From Combretum micranthum (Eukaryota; Streptophyta; Magnoliopsida; Myrtales; Combretaceae): a DNA stretch of 64,000 nucleotides. The notes beneath the pieces are model-generated. The model was not told where the DNA came from. It saw only the letters and a list, made by a program, of their open reading frames with translations, and did no database searches. The position numbers and the translations under genes were made by a program. How positions within the stretch are numbered: the stretch's first letter is position 1; the number at the start of each line of letters is the position of its first letter. This document shows positions 23,281 to 34,467 of this stretch, in pieces. The stretch lies in assembly GCA_024138025.1 (NCBI GenBank), contig JAMXBD010000093.1:1240001-1304000 (forward strand). The letters are read 5' to 3'.

Positions 23281-23667
23281 TCACTAGATCCAGATTTAGA
23301 TGATCATTTGATACAACCATCATTTGATACAACCATGTTTGTAATTAGGTATTGTGCCACTTAAATAATCAAATTAATTTATATATAAAAAAAATTATTG
23401 TTAGAAAAAGTAAATAGAAGAAATATAAACCTATAGCTATCACATAGGCATACGACCTTCACCTTTGTTTCTATTGGTCATCATCTATTACTTTTAATAT
23501 TAATTATTATTAACTTTTTTATTTTAATGGTGGAGCCCCCACGCCTTCATGAACCATCCCTTCTTAAGTTCCAGGAGATTTTCACATCGAAAGATGAGAT
23601 TTGATGTCATTATCCATCCGAAGGTAAAAAGAGAAAAAACGCATTATTTTCATATGCGTTAATGTCA

Positions 23668-23724
<57 letters not shown>

Positions 23725-23807
23725 TCTCCTTGACCATGTTCTTAATATTTCATTCCTAATTAACATTTCATTAAAATTCTTATTCCATAATCTGTTTTCA
23801 TAATTTC
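23281..23807. other. Non-coding spacer with short tandem repeat and ATT microsatellite
   Basis: Contains a doubled CATTTGATACAACCAT (about 23307-23338) and the ATT array listed separately. No gene seen. Confidence 0.5.
23668..23724 (+). repeat. (ATT)n microsatellite, about 19 units
   Basis: Uninterrupted ATT repeats. Likely length-polymorphic. Confidence 0.97.
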
Positions 23808-24554
23808 TATAACGCCCTAATTAAGGCATTATAACCCGCCACGTGTCTCTCTCTTAAAAGAGACACACAAAGGATCTGAATCTCAATACCATAAAATATA
23901 AAGATATAAAATCTCCATGAGCCTACATTTAAGTGTACTCTAGAGAAACAAAACCTGCGAAACCTATAATTTTAACTTTCAAATATCTCCTTTAATATAA
24001 GCTAAATCCGAGTTGGCAAAACCAAAGCCAACAATAATCTAGAGAAGATCTAACTTCCAACTTAAAATTATATAATTCTGTTTAATAAACTATTACATAA
24101 AAACCAATACTTCAAATCCTCAAAAAGATAAATAATCAAAATATTTTTTAAAAATATTCAAAAACTCAAGAAATCTTTTTTCATATGTCATGTATAACAT
24201 CCTATTCCTCTACAGGGTTGTCAGATCCACTATCGTCATCCCCATGATTAAATACAAGTCATAACTAGACAAGTCATAAACAATATCTCTATCACCTGTA
24301 CCTGAAAAAGAAAGGAATGAGCGAAAACACCCATTACGCCAGTCCATAAACAATGCAAATGCACAAACAACATGTATATATACGTGCAACTAATTAAATG
24401 CAAACAACATGATTATTATCTTCATTAAGCCTGCAAAACAACACAATTCAGAATCATAGATCTCTGATCCCAAAACTTGGAGTTATTAAGACTCCTGGAA
24501 AAAAAAAACCATATATAAAAAATAAATAATTATATACTTATATTGGTGAATGGG

Positions 24555-27018
24555 TGTCGAGCCTGGATTTTTCCACTATCTGGTTCATTTCTCCTAACCC
24601 GATTCACATTAAATCCGAACCCATTCAACATGAATCCTCGACTAGGGGTTAAAAGAAATTTTAATTTTTGAAAACTTTTTAGAGTCGCCACCCGATATAA
24701 ATCGGGAAAAAATAAAAGCTAGGATCAATGGGTCGGTTGATCCTAACTTAGCTACTAGTCTGCGAAAAATTTGATTTAAAAAAAAACAAACTTTTTAAAA
24801 ACCAGATATCATGGATTCGGGGGCTAACCTATTAAAACCAAATCGGTTACCACTTTCGGAATTTTAAATTTATAATTTATCCTTTATATGCTCAAAAACT
24901 CAAATAAAAATATTTACAAGTTACATTTTTTGTTTTTCTTTTTATATTTTTATTTTTTGTTACTAAAAAATTTCACAAAAAATAAAGAAAATGATAAAAA
25001 ATTTTCATTTTTTATTGTCGCCCGGAGGTGCCTACGTACTCGCTAATCGAGATCAGACAAAACGTTAGTTCTTTTATAAAGAACTTTAATTTGTTGATCA
25101 ATTTTATATTTTTGAACTCTTTTGGTTTTAAATTCATTAAATTTTGAATTTTTATGAAAATCATTTTTGATGATCCTATGATCTAATCAATTGATTTTTT
25201 ATTTTATGAAAATATATTTTTCTAAGTCCAAAATCACTTTTTTTTAAAAAAAATTCAATCATTTTTTTATTTTTTTTAATCATCACATAAATTCATAATA
25301 TATTCAAAATATATTACAATACATTAAAATTAATTTTTATGCATCAAATACACATTTCTAAAAGCAATTTATGTATAAATACATATTAAAATATTCAAAA
25401 AATATCAAAAATTATGAAAAATAGTTATTTTGATTTTTCTGGATTTTTCTGAATTTTTCTGAATTTTTTATGAATTTTTCTAAATTTTTACTATTTTTTC
25501 CTATTTTTCGAAATTAATTATATAATAAAAAATATAATAAAATAATGCGGACTGACATGGGCTGTTGGATGTTCTCGGATTAGATCTGGAGCGTTGATTT
25601 GCTTGATCAAATCTGGGCCGTCTGATCTACTTGATTGAATCTAAGCCGTCTGATCTGGATGATTAAATCTGGATCGTTGATCTGCTTGATCAAATCTAGA
25701 CCGTCTGATCTGGATGATTAAATCTGGATCGTTGATCTGCTTGATTGAATATGAACCGTTGATCTGCTTGATTGAATCTGAGCCGTTGATCTGCTTGATT
25801 GAATCTGGACCGTCTGATTTGGATGATTGAATCTAGGCCGTCTGATCAGAGCTGACCGTTGACCGTTGACTGTTGACCAGGGCGGGTTGGACTTTGGATT
25901 TTCGGGTTGGATCCGACCCGATCGGGCGAAGAAGACGAAGTCGCGGCTTTTCGAGGAGGATTCGGTGGCTCGGCGGTCTTCTGTGGCTGGAAGCTTGTCG
26001 GCCCGACTCCTTTGGTGGTTGCGCGTCTGCTAGTGGTGGTGGTTCGCGCCCAGAACCACGTGGACGGCAGTTCGAAGTGGTGGTCACCGGCGGTTCAAAT
26101 TCAAAATTAAAAAAAATTTGCAGAACTCAATTCGAACAAATTGATCAAATATAAGCACGCTTGATCACTTTAAACTTGTTCCTAAAGCCCTTCAAACACT
26201 CAAATTGGATCAAAGATGATTCGAAATTTTCGAATTTGAAATTTTCTTCATAAGAACCCTAATTTTCGAAATTTTCGAATTCATTCATTCTAATTCGGTT
26301 TCTTGAAATTAAGTTGTGCTTTTTGATCCTAGTACCCCTATTTATAGGTTGCAAGTTCAATTTTACGTTTCGTACTGTTTCGGAAACGAATCGATTTTTG
26401 CCTCTTTATTTGCACGAATTTAATCAATAATTGTGTTTAATTCGTTTTAAACCGATGAATTGATGATTGATCTTCCATATTCTCCACCAGATCATCCAAT
26501 GTGGGTAATTTAATTATCCAATTTTTCCAATTCTTGTAACTCCTCATTCATGTGCAATTGAATGCTTTATAAATTGCATTTTTTTTCCAAATTTTTTAGC
26601 ACGAATTTTGTGACTTTTGGATTGTTTTTACACATGAATTGTGTATTGATTTTCATATTCCATGTCTACTTTGCAATTCCATCATCAATTTCAACAATTA
26701 ATGATGTTTTGTCAGTTAAAAATTGATGCAAAGTAAGGCAAAAAGTCACTTTGAGAAGGCAAAAAAATATGAGATGATAAAAAGGCAAGAATTTGCCTTT
26801 GCTAGGGTTTGAACCTGGGTCTTTGAACTTGGGTGTGTGTTTGGGTCAATGCATTTAACCAACAGGCCATTTGGCCTGTGCCTTGATCACTTAGCCAACT
26901 CATTTCTTAATTAAGGCTTTTGGAAAAATGAGTTTAATTAAACAAAAATGAAAAATTCTGTTTAATTAACTTTATAAATTTAAGCCTTAATTAATTGGGC
27001 AAAAATTGGGTGTCTACA
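24555..27018 (-). repeat. 3' LTR of the non-autonomous element
   Basis: 2,464 bp. Nearly the same as 30861-33429 apart from point differences and short indels. It lacks a segment of about 70 bp present in the other LTR near 31925-31995. The TATA equivalent is on the minus strand at 26347-26339. It contains a degenerate array of CCGTTGATCTGCTTGATT-type units (25560-25860). ORFs at 25833-26154 lie in the GC-richer part and have no domain. Confidence 0.95.
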
Positions 27019-27031
27019 GCTGCTCCTCTTT
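27019..27031 (-). other. Polypurine tract of the non-autonomous element
   Basis: The minus strand reads AAAGAGGAGCAGC immediately before the 3' LTR (TGTAGACACC). This is the expected plus-strand DNA priming site. Confidence 0.8.
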
Positions 27032-27174
27032 GTGGTAAAGTTTGAACAAAACTTTTGCCACAAAGACAAAAAGATAACCAATTTTTGCTTAGCTTCTCCT
27101 CCCAAATTTTATTTTCAACAAAGAGATTTTTATCTTGTGCTAAACCACCTGTCGAGTTTAGACTTTGAGATTTG

Positions 27175-27440
27175 CTAGGTCAACTGTTGGACCTAGACTT
27201 AGAAAACTGATAGGCCATCTGTCGGGCCTAGACTAAAAAGACTGATAGACCATCTGTCGGGTCTAGACTTAGAATACTGATAGACCGTCTGTCGGGCCTA
27301 GATTAAAAAAATGATAGGCCATCTGTCGGGCCTATATTTAGAAAAATGATAGGCCATCTGTCGAGCCTAGATTACTGCTAGGTCATCTGTTGGACCTATG
27401 GGCTTTAATTTGGTGATTTGCCGGACCTATGGGCTTTGGT
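27175..27440 (+). repeat. Degenerate tandem array, about 34-36 bp unit
   Basis: Repeats of GATAGGCCATCTGTCGGGCC followed by TAGACT/TTAGA-type spacers, at least five clear units plus weaker outer units. It grades into the next array, which retains a CCATCT core. Confidence 0.85.
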
Positions 27441-27458
27441 TTGGTCATTTGGTCTTGG

Positions 27459-27706
27459 TCACCATCTGGAATGGATGGATTTCTAAATTTGATCTTGACC
27501 ACCATCTTGAATGGATGGGTTCCTGAACTTTGTCTTGATCACCATCTTGGATAGACGGGTTTCTGAATTTTGTTACCATCTTGAGTAGATGGGTTTCTGA
27601 ATTTTGTCATCATCTTGAGTAGATGTGTTTCTGAATCTGGTCATCATCTTGGTAGATGTGTTTCTGAATTTCGTCACCATCTTGATAGATGTGTTTCTGA
27701 ATTTGT
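27459..27706 (+). repeat. Degenerate units leading into the 33-bp array
   Basis: Units built around CACCATCTTGAATGGATGG and CATCTTGAGTAGATGTGTTT with variable length (about 31-40 bp). They are recognisable ancestors or decayed copies of the homogeneous 33-bp unit that follows. Confidence 0.75.
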
Positions 27707-28135
27707 CACCATCTCGAAAGGATGGATTTTGAATTTGGTCACCATCTCGAAAGGATGGATTTTGAATTTGGTCACCATCTCGAAAGGATGGATTTTGTGT
27801 TTGGTCACCATCTCGAAAGGATGGATTTTGTGTTTGGTCACCATCTCGAAAGGATGGATTTTGTGTTTGGTCACCATCTCGAAAGGATGGATTTTGAATT
27901 TGGTCACCATCTCGAAAGGATGGATTTTGTGTTTGGTCACCATCTCGAAAGGATGGATTTTGAATTTGGTCACCATCTCGAAAGGATGGATTTTGAATTT
28001 GGTCACCATCTCGAAAGGATGGATTTTGTGTTTGGTCACCATATCGAAAGGATGGATTTTGAATTTGGTCACCATCTCGAAAGGATGGATTTTGAATTTG
28101 GTCACCATTCTCGAAAGGATGGATTTTGAATTTTG
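27707..28135 (+). repeat. 33-bp tandem array, 13 units
   Basis: Unit core CACCATCTCGAAAGGATGG then ATTTTGAATTTGGT or ATTTTGTGTTTGGT. CACCAT recurs every 33 bases from 27707 to 28103. Two variants (GAATTTGGT and GTGTTTGGT) alternate irregularly, and the last unit has an extra T. Because 33 is a multiple of three, stop-free frames occur on both strands (27573-28175). These are consequences of the repeat, not genes. Confidence 0.97.
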
Positions 28136-28136
28136 C

Positions 28137-28535
28137 GCATGTGCCCCAGTGTTTGGGTATGATCACCTTGTGTGATTGTCTTCCATCAGGGTGGAATTAT
28201 GGGTGGGTCCATGATATAAATTTTGGACCTTGTGTTTTGATGGGCCTTGAGCTTTAAGCATGTGCCCCCAGTGTTTGGGGTATGATCACCTTGTGTGATT
28301 GTCTTCCATCAGGGTGGAATTGTGGGTGGATCCATGATATAAATTTGGACCTTGTGTTTTGATGGGCCTTGAGCTTTGAGCATGTGCCCCAGTGTTTGGG
28401 TATGATCACCTTGTGTGATTGTCTTCCATCAGGGTGGAATTGTGGGTGGGTCCATGATATAAATTTTGGACCTTGTGTTTTGATGGGCCTTGAGCTTTGA
28501 GCATGTGCCCCCAGTGTTTGGGTATGATCACCTTG
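28137..28535 (+). repeat. Tandem array, 121-122 bp unit, 3.3 copies
   Basis: Units start GCATGTGCCCC at 28137, 28258, 28380 and 28501. Each contains CACCTTGTGTGATTGTCTTC and GGACCTTGTGTTTTGATGGG. The fourth copy breaks off after about 35 bases. Copies are nearly identical, implying recent amplification. Confidence 0.96.
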
Positions 28536-29840
28536 TTTAGCTATTCTTCATTTTTTTTTCATTTTTTTTTGGCACTTTATTCATGCATCCCTTTTTTCTT
28601 CTTCTTTTGCAAGGTGATTTGTATTTTTTTCCATTGGATGGCTTATAGCTCAAAGTATATGGATTTTGTATGGTTTGGGATAGAAACTCTTCTTCCTTTC
28701 AAAGGAAATGATTTATTTATGTCAATTGACTAATCTTGAATTGATGCAACTAGGGCAAGTGCATATAAGTTAATCCTTTTTCTCCTTGATAATGACCCTG
28801 ACCTCCAAATTGCCCCGTTGTGCGGTACCCAAATGTAGGGTGGTTCTTGACAGGGCTTAATTTTAAAAAATTCTTCCTTAATAGGCTCAAATGGGTTAAC
28901 AAAGGATAATGTGTTTAGGACTTTGAAATGAATGCCTAATGTCACTTTGACTTATGTATTAAATTCAAACTAGACCTCCTTTAAGGAATGAGTCCATTTT
29001 ATCTCTCACAATTCACATCCACTCTTAGTGTGTAGGGTAGGTGTTTGGGATTAAATTCGCCTCTTTTCATCCTAGGCAATTATTTTTAGTGAGATATTTC
29101 TCTTGGCTTACAATCATCCATTTTTAATTGCCTCAGATATTTAACTAAATGCCCCATTTAGGTTTATCTTTTCAACAAATGCCCTTAATTGTAAAGTCCT
29201 TTTGGTTGCCCCTATTTTGATTTCATTTGCCTTTAGCTTAAAATGAATAATCATTAGGGTAACAATTTTGAAACATTTTTTTCTGTTGGCAATTTTCCTT
29301 CTTTTCTAATTTTTTATTTTTTATTTTTTATTTTTTTAAAAATAACCTTATTCTCTTTCTCATTTGTTGGAAAACAATTTTCATTTTTTTTTCCTTAAAA
29401 AAAATTGTTGGAGAACAAGTTTGAAAAACTTTTATTTCTTTTTTTTTTTTTAGACAATAACTTTTTGTTCTCACTTTTTATTAAAAAAATCTTCAAAAAA
29501 ATTGTTGATGGATATTTACAAAAAAGAATGTTTGAAAATGATTATTTATCCTAAAGTAAAAAAAGGATATTTACAAAAATAATTCATTTTTTTTTAGGCA
29601 AAAATTATTTTAGAAGAATAGTGGAACAAAAAAGACCCCCCTTTTTCTTTAGAAGGAAATTCAAATGGGGGTTGATTTTTACAGGGATGATTATCCTGAA
29701 AACAAGGGAGAGGAATACAGATGACAAAGGTAATTTTGATTGGGAGGACCTATACCACAGGTGGACAAAATTTACTCTATGAGTATTTACAAGTCTACCG
29801 TACACATTTTTTATTTTATTTTTTTTTTCTTAAAAAAATG
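28536..29840 (-). other. Interior of the non-autonomous element, non-coding
   Basis: T-rich on the plus strand with long T runs (28550-28570, 29280-29460). Short ORFs here carry no domain. No motif beyond low complexity recognised. Confidence 0.6.
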
Positions 29841-30190
29841 CAAAGATGCAAGCATATAGATGCAATTGGGGATAATGACCTTGAAAATTTGATGAAAAAA
29901 TTTTGCTGGAGTTGATGAAAATTTTTTTTTTTGAAAACCTTTTTTTTTTAAAGGAAAAAAAAATAACTCCATTTTTTAAAAAAATTTTGGTCACTATCCA
30001 TATAAATGGAGATAAGGACCCTGAAAGTTTTGGTGAAAAAGTTTTGTTAGAATTGATGAAAAATCTTTTTTTTGAAAATCTTCTTTTTTTTTTTTAAATA
30101 ACAAAATTAATTAAGACTCCATTTGAGAAAAAGAAATTAGTCACTATCCATGCCAATGGGGATAATGACCAAAAAACTTTACCTGAAGTG
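29841..30190 (+). repeat. Degenerate repeat of about 140-150 bp, 2-3 units
   Basis: The phrase GGGGATAATGACC recurs near 29868 and 30157, with GGAGATAAGGACC between them at about 30008. Each is followed by similar TTGATGAAAAA and T-run stretches. Very eroded. Confidence 0.55.
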
Positions 30191-30840
30191 GTATTAAATT
30201 TTTTTAAAAAATAAAGGTTTAAAAACCATCTCAATCTAAAATTTTATTTACTAAAAAAAATGTTTGATCTTTGAAAACTTCCTTTTTTAGGAAAGAAACA
30301 ACTCCACATTTTTTTAAAAAAAATTTGGTGGACTTTTCTGAAATTTTTTTTATTTTTGAAAAAAACATTTTTTGGAAGAAAATACAACTCCATTTTTTTG
30401 AAAAGTTTGGTCAAAATCCCATGTTAATGAATGCATGATTTGGTGAGGTTCTATAGGTCCCCCGGTCTAGCAATCATAAGGCTAAACCGGAGTGGGAGTC
30501 ATTTCTTGATCTAGAGGGTGAAAACCACAGCCCCCAGACCTTACTTCGAGCTCCTCACTTAGGCTCTTAAGACGGCCTGGATCCGACCGTATCTAGCACA
30601 CATATTGTGCAAAAATGCAAGTGCAAATGTAAGATGCAATAACTTAAATAAATAAATAAACAAACAATCAATCTTTTGCCTTCTATTCTACATACCTGCA
30701 AGGTTAGTATATATTTACAAAACAATTATTCAATATAATATACAAAGAATCATATATTCACAAAAAGTGAGCAAGGATAAATTTAAAATTTAAAATTCCT
30801 AAGTGGCTAGCCCTCTCTTTTTTTAAAAAAAATTTAGGCG
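30191..30840 (-). other. 5' leader side of the non-autonomous element
   Basis: T/A-rich DNA to about 30420, then a GC-richer stretch (30440-30600, including GTCCCCCGGTCTAGC and GACGGCCTGGATCCGACC). This could be a packaging or dimerisation region because it lies near the primer site. That role is inference only. No ORF with a domain. Confidence 0.45.
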
Positions 30841-30857
30841 TCCCAGTAGAGTCGCCA
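30841..30857 (-). other. Primer binding site, tRNA-Arg-like
   Basis: The minus strand reads TGGCGACTCTACTGGGA, 3 nt inside the 5' LTR. It begins with TGG as required for pairing with a tRNA CCA end. From memory it fits the 3' end of a plant tRNA-Arg with GACTCCA/TGGAGTC acceptor stems, with a mismatch. It fixes the element's orientation as minus. Confidence 0.8.
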
Positions 30858-30860
30858 AGC

Positions 30861-33429
30861 TGTCGAGCCTGGATTTTTCCACTATCTGGTTCATTTCTCC
30901 TAACCCGATTCACATTAAATCCGAACCCATTCAACATGAATCCTCGACTAGGGGTTAAAAGAAATTTTAATTTTTGAAAACTTTTTAGAGTCGCCACCCG
31001 ATATAAATCGGGAAAAAATAAAAGCTAGGATCAATGGGTCGGTTGATCCTAACTTAGCTACTAGTCTGCGAAAAAATTTGATTTAAAAAAAACAAACTTT
31101 TTAAAAACCAGATATCATGGATTCGAGGGCTAACCTATTAAAACCAAATCGGTTACCACTTTCGGAATTTTAAATTTATAATTTATCCTTTATATGCTCA
31201 AAAACTCAAATAAAAATATTTACAAGTTACATTTTTTGTTTTTCTTTTTATATTTTTATATTTTTTGTTACTAAAAAATTTCACAAAAATAATGAAAATG
31301 ATAAAAAAATTTTCATTTTTTATTGTCGCCCCGGAGGTGCCTACGTACTCGCTAATCGAGATCAGACAAAACGTAGTTCTTTTAAAAAGAACTTTAATTT
31401 GTTGATCAATTTTATATTTTTGAACTCTTTTGGTTTTAAATTCATTAAATTTTGAATTTTTATGAAAATCATTTTTGATGATCCTATGATCTAATCAATT
31501 GATTTTTTATTTTATGAAAACATATTTTTCTAAGTCCAAAATCACTTTTTTTAAAAAAAAATTCAATCATTTATTTATTTATTTATTTTTTATTTTTTTT
31601 ATCATCACATAAATTCATAATATATTCAAAATATATTACAATACATTAAAATTAATTTTTATGCATCAAATACACATTTCTAAAAGCAATTTATGTATAA
31701 ATACATATTAAAAATATTTAAAAAATATCAAAAATTATGAAAAAGAATTATTATATGAAAAAATAGTTATTTTGATTTTTCTGGATTTTTCTGAATTTTT
31801 CTAAATTTTTTATGAATTTTTATAATTTTTTTACTATTTTTTCCTATTTTCCGAAATTAATTATATAATAAAAAATATAATAAAATAATGCGGACTGACC
31901 TGGGCCGTTGGATGTTCTCGGATCAGATCTGGAGCGTCGGTCGTGCTTGCTTGATCTGGATCGTCTGATCTGAAGACTTCCAATCTGGAGCGTTGATTTG
32001 CTTGATCAAACCTGGGCCGTTTGATCTGCTTGATTGAATCTGAGCCGTCTGATCTGGATGATTAAATCTGGATCGTTGATCTGCTTGATCAAATCTAGAC
32101 CGTCTGATCTGGATGATTAAATCTGGATCATTGATCTGCTTGATTGAATATGAACCGTTGATCTGCTTGATTGAATCTGAGCCGTTGATCTGCTTGATTG
32201 AATCTGGACCGTCTGATTTGGGTGATTGAATCTAGGCCGTCTGATCAGAGCTGACCGTTGACCGTTGACCAGGGCGGGTTAGACTTCGGATTTTCGGGTC
32301 AAATTTCGGGTCGGATCCGACCCGATCAGGAGAAGAAGACGAAGTTGCGGCTTTTCGAGGAGGATTCCGGCGGCTCCGGCGGTCTTCTGCGGCTGAAAGC
32401 TTGTCGGCCCAACTCCTTTGGTGGTTGCGCGTCCGCTAGTGGTGGTGGTTCGCGCCCAGAACCACCGTGGACGGCGGTTCTAAGTGGTGGTCGCCGGCGG
32501 TTCAAATTCGAAAATTAAAAAAAATTTGTAGAACTCAATTCGAACAAATTGATCAAATATAAGCACACTTGATCACTTTAAACTTGTTCCTAAAGCCCTT
32601 CAAACACTCAAATTGGATCAAAGATGATTCGAAATTTTCGAATTTGAAATTTTCTTCATAAGAACTCTAATTTTCGAAATTTTCGAATTCATTCATTCTA
32701 ATTCTGTTTTCTTGAAATTAAGTTGTGCTTTTTGATCCTAGTACCCCCTATTTATAGGTTGCAAGTTCAATTTTACGTTTCGTACTGTTTCGGAAACGAA
32801 TCGATTTTTGCCTCTTTATTTGCACGAATTTAATCAATAATTCGTGTTTAATTCGTTTTAAACCGATGAATTGATGATTGATCTTTCATATTCTCCACCA
32901 GATCATCCAATGTGGGTAATTTAATTGTCCAATTTTTCCAATTCTTGTAACTCCTCATTCATGTGCAATTGAATGCTTTATAAATTACATTTTTTTCCAA
33001 ATTTTTTAGCACTAATTTTGTGACTTTTGGATTGTTTTTACACATGAATTGTGTATTGATCTTTCATATTCCATGTCTACTTTGCAATTCCATCATCAAT
33101 TTCAACAATTAATGATGTTTTGTCAGTTAAAAATTGATGCAAAGTAAGGCAAAAAGTCACTTTGAGAAGGCAAAAAAAATATGAGATGATAAAAAGGCAA
33201 GAATTTGCCTTTGCTAGGGTTTGAACCTGGGTCCTTGAACTTGGGTGTGTGTTTGGGTCAATGCATTTAACCAACAGGCCATTTGGCCTGTGCCTTGATC
33301 ACTTAGCCAACTCATTTCTTAATTAAGGCTTTTGGAAAAATGAGTTTAATTAAACAAAAATGAAAATTCTGTTTAATTAACTTTATAAATTTAAGCCTTA
33401 ATTAATTGGGCAAAAATTGGGTGTCTACA
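30861..33429 (-). repeat. 5' LTR of the non-autonomous element
   Basis: 2,569 bp. TATA on the minus strand at 32757-32749 (CTATAAATAGGGGG). The transcribed part carries the CCGTTGATCTGCTTGATT-type array (31900-32270), about 70 bp longer than in the partner LTR. The U3 end is TGTAGACACCCAATTTTTGC. Confidence 0.95.
32749..32757 (-). promoter_or_regulatory. TATA box of the 5' LTR
   Basis: CTATAAATA in CCTATAAATAGGGGG on the minus strand, about 670 bases from the LTR start and conserved in the other LTR (26347-26339). Confidence 0.7.
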
Positions 33430-34456
33430 ATGGGTAATCCCCAAACACCTGCGACCATGCTGCTAATAAACCTATATCTATCGGAATCATCTCCAAATGC
33501 AACTCTACTAGAGACAACGACACACAAGGATCATCAGAGTGCCTCACCAATATTACTGTCTGCCAGGTCTATACTGGTCAAAGCCAATGAGATCCAAAAA
33601 AACAAATTAAGCTAAATAGAATTAAGTTTATTTATATACTTGTTCCTACAGGCAACAATCAAAAAACTAAACTTGTATGCAAATACAGCAAACAATGAAA
33701 TATCGTACTTTTTCCAATTCTAAGAACAATCTCTCTAAATCCACAAATTCTTAAAAACAACAAGAAATCTCCCAATCTCCTGAATATAACATATAACATA
33801 TAACAAGAACAATATAAATCAGCACATCAAAACCCTAATTATCCAATTCTCCAAAATCATCCAAAACCCTAACCTCTCAAGAAATCACAATTGTAGAATC
33901 TCTTTGAACAATTCCTCAAAAAACCCAAATCTCCACAAAACCCTAATTGCATAAATCAACAAATACAAACAAATCCATCATTCTAATTCGATCTTTTAAT
34001 GAATCTATGATTTAGAGGATGAAAACTTACTTTGATTTGACTATAAATCCAGAAAATTGCCAAAGACCACAAAGAAACCATAACCCTAGAACATCACCAA
34101 TCATGAACGAACAAAACCCTCAATCAGAAATCATTTGGATAAAATCTACATTTGTAATTAAGGGATTTAATTACCTTGAATGGATCTCAAATTCCTAATC
34201 GTTCTCCTCAAGATTTAGATCTGATCTTCAACGGTTTCTCTCACAATCCTCTTCAAAAACATGAGAAATCTATTATTACGATGTTGATTACATGTTAAAT
34301 CGTATATATCTTGTATAGATCTACTTACCCGGATTGAAGACCTTGATTCTCCTTTAATTTCTCACACCAAACACTTAAGAAAGCAAGCCCTAGGTTACTT
34401 TAGAGAAGAAGAACTCGGAGGAAAACAGGACAAACCCTAATTCTCGTCATAAACTG

Positions 34457-34467
34457 CATATATATAG
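34457..34467 (-). promoter_or_regulatory. TATA box of solo LTR C1
   Basis: The minus strand reads CTATATATATG. Immediately upstream lie the GC-rich words GGCCGGCGG and GGCCGCC (34480-34505). Confidence 0.5.

Larger units (their letters stand above)
24555..33429 (-). mobile_element. Non-autonomous LTR retrotransposon (8,875 bp, LARD-like), no coding domains
   Basis: All structural parts are visible: two LTRs (24555-27018 and 30861-33429) with TGTAGACACC...GGCTCGACA ends on the minus strand; ATGGG target duplications (24550-24554, 33430-33434); a primer site TGGCGACTCTACTGGGA 3 nt inside the 5' LTR; and a polypurine tract at the 3' LTR. The 3.84-kb interior has no gag, protease, reverse transcriptase or integrase in any frame. 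It is filled with tandem arrays (27175-28535) and T/A-rich low-complexity DNA. The primer site resembles those complementary to plant tRNA-Arg used by some Tat/Ogre-like Ty3/gypsy elements, so mobilisation by such an element is likely. It inserted into LTR C1. The LTRs are very alike, suggesting fairly recent insertion. Confidence 0.93.

Noticed and set aside
25833..26154. Arg/Gly/Ser-rich ORFs in the LTR of the non-autonomous element
   Set aside because: The other LTR copy (near 32258-32518) keeps a different open frame because of indels, as expected for non-coding sequence.
27707..28135. Regularly spaced repeats considered as a CRISPR array
   Set aside because: Repeats are contiguous without unique spacers, and the context is a plant retrotransposon.
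27573..28175. Four overlapping ORFs of 135-197 codons on both strands encoding 11-residue repeats
   Set aside because: They are by-products of a 33-bp (multiple of three) tandem array without stops; both strands and several frames are open at once, and the array lies in a non-coding element.
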